From Brachybacterium equifaecis (GTDB lineage Bacteria; Actinomycetota; Actinomycetes; Actinomycetales; Dermabacteraceae): 64,000 nt of DNA. The DNA lies in NCBI RefSeq assembly GCF_023509525.1, contig NZ_JAKNCJ010000004.1, positions 1-64,000 of the forward strand, in the 5' to 3' direction. The notes under the pieces are model-generated. The model saw nothing but the letters and a program-made list of their open reading frames with translations. It had not been told where the DNA came from and searched no databases. The first letter of the stretch is position 1; the number at the start of each line of letters is the position of its first letter. Positions 51,559 to 61,221 of this stretch are shown one piece after another. Both the position numbers and the translations under genes were made by a program.

Positions 51559-52655
51559 TGGGGGAGCGCCGTCCGATGCGCGAGGCCGACGTCGTCGTGA
51601 TCGGGGGAGGGCAGGCCGGGATCTCCGCCGCCCACCAGCTCCAGCGCGTCCCCGAGCTGCGCGCGATCCTGCTGGACGCCGCGGAAGGACCGGGCGGCGC
51701 CTGGAGGCATCGCTGGGACAGCCTCACGATGGCGACGGTCAACCGGATCGCCGACCTGCCCGGCATGCCCCTGGAGCGCATCGATCCGCGCACGCCCTCG
51801 CGCACCGCCGTCCCGGACTACTTCGGCCGCTTCGAGCAGTCGCATGGCATCGCGTTCGAGCGGCCCGTGCGCGTCGTCCGGGTGCGCAGCGAGCATCCCG
51901 AGGCCGGCACGGACTCCGCGCTGCTGCTCGACTCCGTCGATCCGCGTGACGGCGCGCCGCTGCCCGCGATCCGCACCCGCGCGCTCATCAACGCCACCGG
52001 CACCTGGGACCGCCCGTTCGTCCCCTCCGTTCCGGGGCGCGAGAGCTTCACCGGGCGCCAGCTGCGCACCGTCGACTACACGCGCGCCGAGGACTTCGCG
52101 GGCGCGCGCATCGCGATCGTCGGCGGGGGGATCAGCGCCGCCGGCTTCCTCGCGGAGCTCTCCGCGGTGGCGACCACCTTCTGGTACACGCGCCGCGAGC
52201 CGGTCTTCCGCGAGGGCGGATTCGGGGAGGTGGAGGGGCGTGAGGCAGTCGCGATGGTCGAGGAGCGCGTCGCCGCCGGGCTGGCGCCGCTCAGCGTCGT
52301 CTCGGTGACGGGGCTCGTGTGGACCCCCGCGCTGCGCGCCGCGGCAGAGCGCGGGGTTCTCGAGCGCCGACCGATGTTCCGCCGCGTGACGCCCGAGGGC
52401 GTCATCGAGCACGACGGCACCGCCCGGCGGCTCGATGCGATCCTCTGGGCGACCGGCTTCCGCGCCTCCCTCGGTCACCTCGCTCCGCTGCATCTGCGCT
52501 CCGCAGGCGGAGGGATCCGCATGGACGGCACGAAGGTCGCCGGGGATCCGCGCATCCACCTGATCGGCTATGGACCGAGCTCCTCGACCGTCGGCGCGCG
52601 CCAGGCCGGGCGCGAGGCCGTGCGGCGGCTGCGGAGGCGCCAGGCGATGGGATGA
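51558..52655 (+). CDS. FAD/NAD(P)-binding flavoprotein (monooxygenase-like)
   Basis: The 365-residue protein has an N-terminal FAD Rossmann motif VVVIGGGQAGISAAHQL, a second nucleotide-binding motif IAIVGGGISAAGFLAEL near residue 185, and the ATG-like motif ILWATGFR. This layout is shared by flavin monooxygenases and YpdA/CzcO-like disulfide reductases. It is translationally coupled to the LysE gene; a functional link is only suggested by this. Confidence 0.82.
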   Translation: MGERRPMREADVVVIGGGQAGISAAHQLQRVPELRAILLDAAEGPGGAWRHRWDSLTMATVNRIADLPGMPLERIDPRTPSRTAVPDYFGRFEQSHGIAFERPVRVVRVRSEHPEAGTDSALLLDSVDPRDGAPLPAIRTRALINATGTWDRPFVPSVPGRESFTGRQLRTVDYTRAEDFAGARIAIVGGGISAAGFLAELSAVATTFWYTRREPVFREGGFGEVEGREAVAMVEERVAAGLAPLSVVSVTGLVWTPALRAAAERGVLERRPMFRRVTPEGVIEHDGTARRLDAILWATGFRASLGHLAPLHLRSAGGGIRMDGTKVAGDPRIHLIGYGPSSSTVGARQAGREAVRRLRRRQAMG

Positions 52656-52662
52656 TCTGCTG

Positions 52663-53376
52663 GTGCTCCCTGCATCCGCTCCCGCCGCGAGCCCTGCCCG
52701 CGACCAGAACCTCGCCTCAGCCCGGATCCTCGCGGTGGACTGGGCTCGCGCCCTCGCCTATGTGCTCATGATCATCGCCCACACCGCTCCGAGCGATGGG
52801 CCCGCCCGCCTCTTCATGATCAGCGAATTCGTCACGGCCCCGCTGTTCGCCCTGCTCGCCTCCGGCGCCGCACTGCTCGCCATGGCAGGACTTCTCATCG
52901 CCCCGAACCTGCTCGGTCTCTTCCCGGTCCACGCCTACGACGGCACCCCCGCCGAGCAGATCGGCGGCATCCTCGGCGCCGCGGGATTCCTGCTGCTGTG
53001 CCGGTCTCTGGAGCGTTCGGCCTTCGGGCGCGCGCTGCCTCCCGCCCTGGCCCGCGCCGCTGCCGTGCCAGGTCAGATGACCCTCAGCCTCTACGTCCTC
53101 CAGATCGCAGTCCTCCACGTCTTCCAGACCCGCAACCCCCTTGAGCGGGACGACTCGTGGGGGATGCTCGCCCTGCTCCTCGTGCTCGGCATCGGGGGCG
53201 CGCTCGCCTGGCGGGCCGCGCTGCAGCGGGCTGCGATCCGATGGCCGGCAGCAGCGCGCTGGCAGCGCGGACCCCTGGAGGGCGCGATCCGCCTGCTCGA
53301 GGATGCGATCGCACCGCTGCCCGCCCGCCCCACCGGGCTCCGCCCCGGAGCGAGTCCGGAGATCTCCTCTCCGTGA
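52663..53376 (+). CDS. membrane acyltransferase/DUF418-like protein, apparently shortened
   Basis: The 237-residue product starts SARILAVDWARALAYVLMII AHTAPS, the way heparan-acetyltransferase/DUF418-like membrane proteins begin, and ends with the membrane segment MTLSLYVLQIAVLHVF characteristic of the last helices of that group. The family is normally about 350-420 residues. Here helix 2 (near residue 65) passes directly to late helices, so an internal part of about 120-180 residues seems to be missing without loss of frame. The start GTG 52663 is uncertain. It may be a non-functional deletion derivative. Confidence 0.5.
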   Translation: MLPASAPAASPARDQNLASARILAVDWARALAYVLMIIAHTAPSDGPARLFMISEFVTAPLFALLASGAALLAMAGLLIAPNLLGLFPVHAYDGTPAEQIGGILGAAGFLLLCRSLERSAFGRALPPALARAAAVPGQMTLSLYVLQIAVLHVFQTRNPLERDDSWGMLALLLVLGIGGALAWRAALQRAAIRWPAAARWQRGPLEGAIRLLEDAIAPLPARPTGLRPGASPEISSP

Positions 53377-53421
53377 CGATTCCCGGGTCCCTCACGGTCG
53401 CACCGGCATAGGGTCGGGGGC

Positions 53422-54252
53422 ATGACGACCTCTGATGCTCCCCGTCCGAAGGCTCCGCGGCCCCAGGTGGTGCTGGAGGTGATCGAGAAGCAGCGCATCA
53501 CCCCCACGATGCTCCGCGTGATCCTCGGCGGCGAGCAGTTCGAGAAGCTGAACCGCAACGACTTCACCGATAAGTACGTGAAGCTCCTGCTGCCGGACCC
53601 CGCGAGCGACCTCGTCCCTCCCTACGATCTCGAGCAGCTGCGCGCGGAGGATCCCGCCGCGCTGCCCGCCAAACGCACCTACACGGTGCGCCGCTGGATG
53701 GAGGCGAAGCAGCAGATCGCACTGGACTTCGTGCTCCACGGCCAGGGCGGGGCCGACGGCATCGCCGCGGCCTGGGCCGATTCCGCGGTTCCGGGCGATG
53801 CGGTCGCCCTGCACGGCGCGGGCGGCGGATACGCGCCGGATCCGGACGCCGGATTCCACCTCCTCCTCGGCGACCAGTCGGCGCTGCCCGCGATCTCCGC
53901 AGCGCTCGAGGCGATGGCAGAGGGCGCCGCGGGACTCGCCCTCATCCAGCTCGAGCACTCGGAGGACCGCCAGGTGCTCGCGCACCCCGATGGCGTCGAG
54001 GTGCGCTGGCTCATCGGCGAGCCCGAGGACCTCCATGCCGCGCTCCTGGACCTCGAGCTGCCGGGCGGCGACGTGCAGGTCTTCGCCCATGGCGAGCGGG
54101 GCGTCATCAAGGACATCCGCCGGAACCTCGTGCGCGAGCGCGGGATCCCCAAGGACCGCATCTCGATCTCCGCCTACTGGGCGCGGGGCCGCATCGAGGA
54201 CCAGTTCCAGGCCGAGAAGCGCGAACCCATCGGCCGCATCGACGAGGACTGA
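53422..54252 (+). CDS. siderophore-interacting protein (FAD ferric reductase family)
   Basis: The 276-residue product has the FAD-binding_9 motif KRTYTVRRW (RxYTxR type) near residue 80, then DFVLHGQGGADGIAAAWADS, and the SIP C-terminal NAD(P)-like domain (LLLGDQSALPAISAALEAM; HGERGVIKDIR; AYWARGRIEDQF). These enzymes reduce ferric siderophores to release iron in the cytoplasm. TAGGGT (53409-53414) ends 7 nt before the ATG, with no ribosome site, which suggests a leaderless message. Confidence 0.92.
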   Translation: MTTSDAPRPKAPRPQVVLEVIEKQRITPTMLRVILGGEQFEKLNRNDFTDKYVKLLLPDPASDLVPPYDLEQLRAEDPAALPAKRTYTVRRWMEAKQQIALDFVLHGQGGADGIAAAWADSAVPGDAVALHGAGGGYAPDPDAGFHLLLGDQSALPAISAALEAMAEGAAGLALIQLEHSEDRQVLAHPDGVEVRWLIGEPEDLHAALLDLELPGGDVQVFAHGERGVIKDIRRNLVRERGIPKDRISISAYWARGRIEDQFQAEKREPIGRIDED

Positions 54253-54260
54253 GCGCCGCG

Positions 54261-54929
54261 ATGAGCATCGATCCCGCCGCCCTCTCCCCGGACCTCGTCC
54301 TCGGCGAGGACGGTCTCGCGCGCCCGATCTGGGCGAGCCGCCACGACGACCTGCGCGAGTACTACGACTCCGAGTGGGGTGTGCCCGTGCGCACCGAGCA
54401 GGGCGTCTTCGAGCGCCTCGCCCTGGAGGGATTCCAGTCCGGTCTCTCCTGGGCGACGATCCTGCGCCGCCGCGAGGGATTCCGCGCCGCTTTCGCGGGC
54501 TTCGATCCTGCGCGCGTCGCGGCGTTCACCCCTGCCGACGTGGATCGCCTGCTCGAGGATGCGCGAATCATCCGCCATCGCGGCAAGATCGAGGCGACGA
54601 TCGGCAATGCCCGGGCGACGCTCGCGCTGCGCGAGAAAGAAGGGCTCGGGAGGGGCGGGGACCTGCCGCAGGGCTCGACCCTCGCCGACCTGGTGTGGAG
54701 CTACCGGCCGCAGCGCACGCCCCGGCCCGCTTCCTTCGCCGAGGTGCCCACGACCTCGGAGCTCTCTGCCGCTCTCGCCAAGGAGCTCAAGCGGCACGGG
54801 TTCCGCTTCGTCGGCCCGACGACGATGTTCGCGCTGATGGAGGCGATCGGCGTGATCGACACGCATCTGCTGGGGTCGCACCGCCGGTGCAGCTCGGGGC
54901 TGTGGCGCGAGGACGGCACCTGGGCGTAG
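54261..54929 (+). CDS. tag: DNA-3-methyladenine glycosylase I-like protein
   Basis: Tag removes 3-methyladenine from DNA. The 222-residue product has SEWGVPVRTEQGVFERLALEG followed by FQSGLSWATILRRREGFRAA, including the catalytic glutamate and the methyladenine pocket, and VGPTTMFALMEAIGVIDTHL at the C terminus. In E. coli Tag, zinc is held by Cys4, His17, His175 and Cys179. Here Cys4 and His17 are replaced (RPIW, YYDSEW) and the last Cys is shifted, so zinc is probably absent. It lies 8 bp after the siderophore-interacting gene. Confidence 0.87.
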   Translation: MSIDPAALSPDLVLGEDGLARPIWASRHDDLREYYDSEWGVPVRTEQGVFERLALEGFQSGLSWATILRRREGFRAAFAGFDPARVAAFTPADVDRLLEDARIIRHRGKIEATIGNARATLALREKEGLGRGGDLPQGSTLADLVWSYRPQRTPRPASFAEVPTTSELSAALAKELKRHGFRFVGPTTMFALMEAIGVIDTHLLGSHRRCSSGLWREDGTWA

Positions 54930-55063
54930 AGCCTCCAGACACCTGAGTGGAGGGCCTCCAGCAGGGAGGGGCGTGAGCGGCCGCCACAGGCCGTCACATT
55001 TCTGAGCTCCCGGGAGCCGCGCAGTTCACAGTGGAATCGGCCGCCGACCGGAAGGTTCCCCCC

Positions 55064-56365
55064 ATGTCCACTGCTTCGATCCACGCCGGCTGGGACGCCC
55101 AGGATCCGCACGGGTCCGTCGTCCCGCCGATCTACTCCACCAGCGCATACGCGCACTCGAGCCACGCCTCGCTCAGAGCGCTGTTCGCGCGGCGCAGCGA
55201 GGGCTTCGCCTACTCGCGATCGGGCAACCCCACCACCCAGGTGCTCGAAGCGCGCAGCACCGCGCTCGAGGGCGGCATCGGCGCGATCGCCGTGGCGAGC
55301 GGACAGGCCGCCATGACCATCGCCCTGTGCGCGCTGCTGGCGCCCGGCACCCACGTGGTGGCCTCCGAGCGGATCTACGGCGGCACCACCGAGCTGCTGG
55401 GCGACACCCTGGAGGACATGGGCGTCGCCGCCACCGCAGTGGATCCCTGGGACCTGCAGGCCTGGGAGGCGGCGATCAGGCCCCAGACGCGCGTCTTCCT
55501 GCTCGAATCGATCGCGAACCCCGGAGCGCAGCTCGCAGACCTCCCGGCGATCGCCGCGATCGCCCACGCGCACGACATCGCCGTGGTCGTCGACTCGACC
55601 CTCGCGAGCCCGGCCCTGTACCGCCCGGGCGACCACGGGGCCGACATCGTCGTGCACTCCGCGACGAAGTACCTCGCCGGCCACGGCACTACGATCGCCG
55701 GACTCATCGTCGATGCGGGATCCTTCGATCCGCGGCGATGTCCGCAGCGGTGGGAGCGCCTCACCACCGAGAACCGCCGCTTCGCCACGACCTTCGCCGA
55801 CGACTACGCCCGCGGCTGCTCGGGACTGCTCGCCTACGCCCGTGCGAAATACATGACGGACTTCGGCGCGACGCTGCCCGCCGCGAGCGCCCACGCCGTG
55901 CTCGTCGGCATCGAGACCCTCGAGCTGCGCATGGAGCGCATCAGCGCCGTCACCGCTCAGCTCGCGCAGCACCTCCACGGACAGGACGGCGTGGCCAGCG
56001 TCCAGCACCCTTCGATCCCGGGGCGGCCCGACGCGGAGATCGCTCGCCGCGACTTCCCGCGGGGAACGGCCGGAGTGTTCTCGATCGACCTGGACGGGGG
56101 AGAGCCGGCCGTCGAGGCATTCTGCGACGCGCTGGAGCTGTTCACGATCGCGGTCAACATCGGGGACGTGCGCTCGCTCGTCTGCCACCCGGCGAGCACC
56201 ACCCACTCGCATCTCACGCCCGCTCAGCGCGAGGCCTGCGGAGTCCTCGAGGGAACGGTGCGGCTCAGCATCGGACTGGAGGACGAGGAGGACCTGCGGG
56301 CAGATCTGGAGCGCGCGCTCGCTGCCGCACAGCGGGTCAGGGCTGCAGATCCGGCAGCTGCCTGA
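55064..56365 (+). CDS. O-acetylhomoserine sulfhydrylase-like PLP enzyme (MetY type)
   Basis: The protein (433 aa) is in the Cys/Met metabolism PLP family. It has FAYSRSGNPTTQVLEARSTAL, the sugar-like loop ASERIYGGTTELL, and the PLP lysine in VVHSATKYLAGHGTTIAGLI. The GHGTTIAG context favours O-acetylhomoserine sulfhydrylase over cystathionine gamma-synthase, though methionine gamma-lyase is not excluded. The start is ATG 55064, with GGAAGG 6-7 nt upstream. Its 3' end overlaps the convergent CrtI-like gene by 29 bp. Confidence 0.88.
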   Translation: MSTASIHAGWDAQDPHGSVVPPIYSTSAYAHSSHASLRALFARRSEGFAYSRSGNPTTQVLEARSTALEGGIGAIAVASGQAAMTIALCALLAPGTHVVASERIYGGTTELLGDTLEDMGVAATAVDPWDLQAWEAAIRPQTRVFLLESIANPGAQLADLPAIAAIAHAHDIAVVVDSTLASPALYRPGDHGADIVVHSATKYLAGHGTTIAGLIVDAGSFDPRRCPQRWERLTTENRRFATTFADDYARGCSGLLAYARAKYMTDFGATLPAASAHAVLVGIETLELRMERISAVTAQLAQHLHGQDGVASVQHPSIPGRPDAEIARRDFPRGTAGVFSIDLDGGEPAVEAFCDALELFTIAVNIGDVRSLVCHPASTTHSHLTPAQREACGVLEGTVRLSIGLEDEEDLRADLERALAAAQRVRAADPAAA

Positions 56366-57848
56366 TCCCGAAGACGTCCCGCAGGGCCCGGCGCGCAGCG
56401 AGCAGACCGCCCATGCCGTGGACTCCCGGTCCCGGCGGGGCAGCGGCAGAGCACAGGTACGCGGCGCCCCCACGGGCATCCGCGCCGAGGAGCCGGTAGG
56501 GATCCGGGGCGGCCGTGGGCCGCGCGACCATGCGCAGAAGGCTCGTGCTGCCCATCGAGATGTCCCCGCCGAGCAGCGCGCGGTCATGATCGGCCATGCG
56601 GGACGCGCTGATGCCCCGAGCGGCGACCACGGTGTCGCGGAAGCCGGGCGCGAAGCGCTCGATCTGGGCGGTGACCATCTCGACCGGGTCGCGCGGGTCT
56701 CTGAGGGGCACATGCGCGTAGGCCCAGATCGGCCGCAGACCCCCGTGGATGCGCGAAGGATCCACCGCACCGGGGTCGCTCACGAGCGTGACCGGTCGCC
56801 GCGGCATGCGCCCCGAGGCCGCCTCCGCCTCGGCCGCAGCCATCTCCTCGCGCGTGCCGCCCAGGTGCACGGTGCCCGCGCGCCCTACCCGCGGATCGCG
56901 CCACGGCACCGGGGCGCTCGTCACGAAGTCGACCTTCGCCGCCGCGCCCAGCGCGGGCGGGAACGTGCGCAGGGCCCGCTCGCGCCCCTGCGGGAGGCGG
57001 TGGACGAGGACGTCGGCCGCGGTGCGCGCGGAGGTGTCGAAGAGGGTGAGAGCCGCGGGAGGGAGATCGCGCCACGTGCGCACGGGAGCCCCGGTGCGAA
57101 TCGCTCCGCCGTGCGCGCGGAGGTCGGCGATGAGCGCGTCGGCGATCGCCTGCGAGCCGCCGACCGGGATCGGCCAGCCTCCCGCGTGGCCGAGCGCCGC
57201 CAGGAGCATCGAGACGCCGCCCGCAGAGAGCGAGGGCAGCGGGGCGAAGACATGCGCGGCCACGCCCGTCAGCAGCGCCCGCGCGTGCGGCGTGCGCAGC
57301 GCCGCGCCCCACGCGGGGGTGCCCTGCAGAAGAGCGCCGACGCCGAGGCCCCCGATCCCGGGCCAGGCCGCAGGGGAGAGCGCGCTGCGGGGGAGGGAGC
57401 GCTTGTCGCCGAGGGCGAGGTCGGCGAGGACGTCGGCCCGCTCAGCGAGCGGTCCGAGCAGTCGCGACCACGAGGGCCCGTCGGCCCCGAGCTCCGCGGC
57501 GGTGCGCTCGAGGTCGCGCCAGGCGATCGCGGCAGGCATCCCGTCGAGCGGCTGCGCGTAGGAGGCCTCGGGCACGCGCATCTCGACGCCGCGAGCGGCG
57601 AGGTCGAAGGCGCGGAAGAAGGGGCTCGCGAGCGCCATCGGATGCACCGCCGAGCAGATGTCATGCACGATGCCGGGGGCGAGGCCGAGGTCGAGGGTGC
57701 GGGCGCCCCCGCCCGCCGTCTCCTCCGCTTCGAGCACCTCCACGGCGAGGCCCGCGCGGGCCAGCACCACGGCGGCCGCGAGGCCGTTCGCGCCCGAACC
57801 GATGACGATCGCATCGGGACCGGATCCGGACGGCCTCGCGGCGCTCAT
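56337..57848 (-). CDS. phytoene desaturase-like FAD oxidoreductase
   Basis: The 503-residue product has the FAD dinucleotide-binding motif AIVIGSGANGLAAAVVLARAG and the GGGARTLDL extension seen in CrtI/PYROXD2-like proteins, plus a C-terminal GPGVHGMGGLLAARRAL motif. No carotenoid gene is nearby, so the broader NAD(P)/FAD-dependent oxidoreductase label is safer than phytoene desaturase. It ends convergently on metY and lies 7 bp after metG, with which it may be cotranscribed. Confidence 0.87.
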   Translation of the reverse strand: MSAARPSGSGPDAIVIGSGANGLAAAVVLARAGLAVEVLEAEETAGGGARTLDLGLAPGIVHDICSAVHPMALASPFFRAFDLAARGVEMRVPEASYAQPLDGMPAAIAWRDLERTAAELGADGPSWSRLLGPLAERADVLADLALGDKRSLPRSALSPAAWPGIGGLGVGALLQGTPAWGAALRTPHARALLTGVAAHVFAPLPSLSAGGVSMLLAALGHAGGWPIPVGGSQAIADALIADLRAHGGAIRTGAPVRTWRDLPPAALTLFDTSARTAADVLVHRLPQGRERALRTFPPALGAAAKVDFVTSAPVPWRDPRVGRAGTVHLGGTREEMAAAEAEAASGRMPRRPVTLVSDPGAVDPSRIHGGLRPIWAYAHVPLRDPRDPVEMVTAQIERFAPGFRDTVVAARGISASRMADHDRALLGGDISMGSTSLLRMVARPTAAPDPYRLLGADARGGAAYLCSAAAPPGPGVHGMGGLLAARRALRDVFGIRQLPDLQP

Positions 57849-57855
57849 CGACGCC

Positions 57856-59655
57856 TCAGTCGGCGTCGGCGGTGATGCCGAGGCGATCGAGCTCGTCCTG
57901 GATGATCGTCGGATCGAGCTTCGCGAAGATGGGGGAGGGCTTCTGGACGCTCTGGCCGACGCCCACCGGGCGGTGCGCCCACGGTAGGGTGTCCGCGTAG
58001 TCGCCCGTGATGATCGGGTAGCCGGGGCCGCCGTCGAGATCCTCGACCTCTTCGATGCGCGGCAGGGGTGCGATCTCGCGGGTGCCGCCGAGCGCCTTCT
58101 CCACCTCGTTCGCGGAGAACGGCAGGAAGGGAGCGAGCATCGTGTTGAGGTCGGTGACCGCCTGCGCGAGCACGTGCAGCACGGTGAGCAGGCGAGGCCG
58201 CTGCTCCTCGGCCTTCATCTTGAACGGCTCGGTCTCGGAGACGTAGCGGTTCGCCTCGCCCACGAGCTTCATGATCTCGGCGATCGCGGCGCGCTGGCGG
58301 TGGGCGGCCAGGTGCGCGCCGACGGTCTCGAACCCGTTCTCGATCTCCGACAGCAGAGCCCGGTCGATCTCCTCGAGCTCTCCCGCCGCCGGGATCTCGC
58401 CGACGCTCTTCGCGATCATCGCGGCGGTGCGGTTGACGAGGTTGCCCCAGCCGGCGACGAGCTCGTTGTTCGTGCGCGCGACGAACTCGGACCACGTGAA
58501 GTCGGCGTCCTGGCTCTCGGGCCCGGCGGCGCTGATGAAGTAGCGCAGCGCATCGGGCTGGTAGCGCTCGATCACGTCGCGCACATAGATCACCACGCCC
58601 TTGGACGAGGAGAACTTCTTGCCCTCCATCGTGAGGAACTCGCTGGAGACCACCGCGGTGGGCAGCGACAGCTCGCCGAGGGCCCCGGGCTCTCCGCCCT
58701 TGTCGCCCTTCCCGTTCTGGGCGAGCATCTCCGCGGGCCAGATCTGGGCGTGGAAGACGATGTTGTCCTTGCCCATGAAGTAGTACGAGAGCGCCTCGGG
58801 ATCGTTCCACCACTTGCGCCACAGCTCGGGATCGCCCTGGCGGCGTGCCCACTCGATCGTCGCCGAGAGGTAGCCGATGACGGCGTCGAACCACACGTAC
58901 AGGCGCTTGGTCGGCTGATCCTCCCAGCCCGGCACCGGGATGCCCCAGTCGATGTCGCGGGTCATCGCGCGCGGGCGGATGTCCTTGAGGATGTTCTGGC
59001 TGAAGCGGATCACGTTGGGGCGCCACTGCCCGGTCGCCTCCCGGCCGTCGAGCCAGCGGCCGAGCTCGGCCGCGAGCGCCGGCAGGTCCAGGAACCAGTG
59101 CGTGGTCTCGATGAAGTCAGGGGTCTCGCCGTTGATCCGCGAGACGGGGTCGATCAGATCCGTGGGGTCGAGCTGGTTGCCGCAGTTGTCGCACTGGTCG
59201 CCGCGCGCACCGCCCGCGCCGCAGATCGGGCACGTGCCCTCGATGTAGCGGTCGGGCAGCGTGCGGCCGGTGGACGGCGAGATCGCGCCGGAGGTGACCT
59301 GCTCGATCATGTAGCCGTTGTCGCGCACCGTCTCGAACATCTGCTGGACCACGGCGTAGTGGTTGCGCGTGGTGGTGCGCGTGAACAGGTCGTAGCTCAG
59401 ACCCATCGCCACGAGGTCCTCGACGATGATGCGATTGTTGCGATCGGCGAGCTCGCGGGCGGTGATCCCCTCGGCGTCGGCAGCCACGAGGATGGGCGTG
59501 CCGTGCTCGTCCGTGCCGGAGACCATCACCACGTCGTGGCCGGCCATGCGCATGTACCGGGCGAACACATCGCCGGGGACGAAAGCGGCGACGTGGCCGA
59601 TGTGCCGGGGCCCGTTCGCGTAGGGCCAGGCGAGAGAGGTCAGGACTGTGCTCAT
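57856..59655 (-). CDS. metG: methionyl-tRNA synthetase
   Basis: MetRS charges tRNA-Met. The 599-residue product has HIGH as RHIGHVAAF near residue 18, the zinc knuckle [18 protein letters not shown] near 150, and the KMSKS loop as [11 protein letters not shown] near 345, then an anticodon-binding domain. The C-terminal tRNA-binding (EMAP) domain is absent, so it is the short monomeric class. The start is ATG 59655; TAGACT (59669-59664) lies 8 nt upstream without a ribosome site. Confidence 0.96.
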   Translation of the reverse strand: MSTVLTSLAWPYANGPRHIGHVAAFVPGDVFARYMRMAGHDVVMVSGTDEHGTPILVAADAEGITARELADRNNRIIVEDLVAMGLSYDLFTRTTTRNHYAVVQQMFETVRDNGYMIEQVTSGAISPSTGRTLPDRYIEGTCPICGAGGARGDQCDNCGNQLDPTDLIDPVSRINGETPDFIETTHWFLDLPALAAELGRWLDGREATGQWRPNVIRFSQNILKDIRPRAMTRDIDWGIPVPGWEDQPTKRLYVWFDAVIGYLSATIEWARRQGDPELWRKWWNDPEALSYYFMGKDNIVFHAQIWPAEMLAQNGKGDKGGEPGALGELSLPTAVVSSEFLTMEGKKFSSSKGVVIYVRDVIERYQPDALRYFISAAGPESQDADFTWSEFVARTNNELVAGWGNLVNRTAAMIAKSVGEIPAAGELEEIDRALLSEIENGFETVGAHLAAHRQRAAIAEIMKLVGEANRYVSETEPFKMKAEEQRPRLLTVLHVLAQAVTDLNTMLAPFLPFSANEVEKALGGTREIAPLPRIEEVEDLDGGPGYPIITGDYADTLPWAHRPVGVGQSVQKPSPIFAKLDPTIIQDELDRLGITADAD

Positions 59656-59772
59656 GGTGGACAAGTCTACGGGCGTCCGGGGAGCCCACGCCCCCGCCGT
59701 CGCCCGCAGTCGGTTGCCCGCAGTCGCCCGGACCGGCCGCGCCGCCGCACCCTCCCGCACTAGGGTGGTCCC

Positions 59773-61152
59773 ATGACCGCAGACGGACTGACAGCCGCCC
59801 AGCAGAAGATGCGCGAGGAGGGGGTCGCCCAGACCGCCATCGACGTCTTCTCCGACTTCTACACCCAGCTCGAGCAGGGCGTCACGGGGACTATCCCCGA
59901 GGACACGATCTCCCCGTACCTCGATCCGCCCTCGCTGGCCGACGTCACCGTCGACCCGCAGGTCGCGAAGGACGCCTTCGACAAGCTCGTCGTCATCGAC
60001 CTGAACGGCGGGCTCGGCACCTCGATGGGCCTGGACCGCGCGAAGTCGCTCCTGACCGTGCGCGACGGCAAGAGCTTCCTGCAGATCCTCGCCGAGCAGG
60101 TCCTCGCCGCCCGGAAGGCCACCGGCGCGCGACTGCCGCTCGTGCTGATGAACTCGTTCCGCACCCGCGAGGACACCCTCGCCGTGCTCGAGCAGTACCC
60201 CGACCTGGCGGTCGACGGCCTGCCGCTGGACTTCCTGCAGAACAAGGAGCCCAAGCTCCGCGCCGACGACCTCTCGCCCGTCACCTGGGACGCGGATCCG
60301 AGCCTGGAGTGGTGCCCGCCCGGTCACGGCGACATCTACACGGCGCTGCTCACCTCGGGACTGCTCCAGCAGCTGCTCGACGCCGGTTTCCGCTACGCCT
60401 CGGTCTCGAACTCCGACAACCTCGGCACCGTCCCGGATCCCCAGCTCGCCGGCTGGTTCGCCGCCTCCGGCGCGCCCTACGCGGCGGAGCTGTGCCGGCG
60501 CACGGCCGCCGATCGCAAGGGCGGCCACCTCGCCGTGCGGAAGTCCGACGGCCGCCTCATCCTGCGCGACACCGCGCAGACGCCCGCGGAGGAGATGGAC
60601 TTCTTCACCGATGAGCACCGCCACCCGTTCTTCCACACGAACAACCTCTGGTGGGACCTCGAGAAGCTCGCCGAGATCCTCGAGCGGCGCGGCGGCGTGA
60701 TGGGCCTGCCCCTGATCCGCAACGAGAAGACCGTCGATCCGGCCGACAAGACCAGCACCCCCGTGCTCCAGATCGAGTCCGCGATGGGCGCGGCCATCGA
60801 GATCTTCGAGGGCGCGACCGCGATCGTGGTCGACCGCTCGCGCTTCCTGCCGGTGAAGGCCACGAGCGACCTGCTGCTCATCCGCTCGGATGCCTACGCG
60901 CTCGACGAGCGCATGGCGCTCGTCAAGCAGGTGGAGAACGCGCCCCTGGTGACCCTGGACGCGGACCACTACAAGCTGGTGGACGACTTCGAGGAGCGGT
61001 TCGCGAAGGGTGCTCCCTCGCTGAAGGACGCAGCGTCCTTCACCGTGGAGGGCGACCACCGCTTCGGTGCGGGCGTCATCGCACGCGGCGAGGCCGTCGT
61101 CACCGCGCAGGACCCCGCCGAGATCCCTGCCGGGACCGTCATCGAGGGCTGA
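59773..61152 (+). CDS. UTP-glucose-1-phosphate uridylyltransferase (eukaryotic-type UGP)
   Basis: This enzyme makes UDP-glucose. The 459-residue product belongs to the UDPGP family typical of eukaryotes and actinobacteria, not the GalU family. It has [22 protein letters not shown] with the nucleotide-binding loop, [13 protein letters not shown], and [20 protein letters not shown] (59761-59766) ends 6 nt before the ATG and there is no ribosome site, the clearest leaderless promoter in the window. A strong terminator follows. Confidence 0.94.
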   Translation: MTADGLTAAQQKMREEGVAQTAIDVFSDFYTQLEQGVTGTIPEDTISPYLDPPSLADVTVDPQVAKDAFDKLVVIDLNGGLGTSMGLDRAKSLLTVRDGKSFLQILAEQVLAARKATGARLPLVLMNSFRTREDTLAVLEQYPDLAVDGLPLDFLQNKEPKLRADDLSPVTWDADPSLEWCPPGHGDIYTALLTSGLLQQLLDAGFRYASVSNSDNLGTVPDPQLAGWFAASGAPYAAELCRRTAADRKGGHLAVRKSDGRLILRDTAQTPAEEMDFFTDEHRHPFFHTNNLWWDLEKLAEILERRGGVMGLPLIRNEKTVDPADKTSTPVLQIESAMGAAIEIFEGATAIVVDRSRFLPVKATSDLLLIRSDAYALDERMALVKQVENAPLVTLDADHYKLVDDFEERFAKGAPSLKDAASFTVEGDHRFGAGVIARGEAVVTAQDPAEIPAGTVIEG

Positions 61153-61163
61153 CGCTGCCAGCA

Positions 61164-61199
61164 GCGAGGGGGGCGGAGCCGAAGCTCCGCCCCCCTCGC
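61164..61199. terminator. bidirectional terminator between the uridylyltransferase gene and putA
   Basis: A perfect 16-bp inverted repeat (GCGAGGGGGGCGGAGC and complement) with a CGAA loop lies 11 nt past the uridylyltransferase stop and 22 nt past the putA stop on the other strand. It can serve both convergent genes. Confidence 0.82.
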
Positions 61200-61221
61200 C
61201 ATGCCCCCCGGGGGCGGAGGA

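Noticed and set aside
56337..57848. Carotenoid pathway role for the CrtI-like gene
   Set aside because: No crtB, crtE or cyclase gene is nearby, and the family includes many oxidoreductases of unknown substrate.
59656..61059. Open upstream extension of metG to 61059 that would give a 1067-residue protein
   Set aside because: The extra part is antisense to the uridylyltransferase gene; the HIGH motif lies 15-20 residues after the ATG at 59655, the normal place for MetRS.
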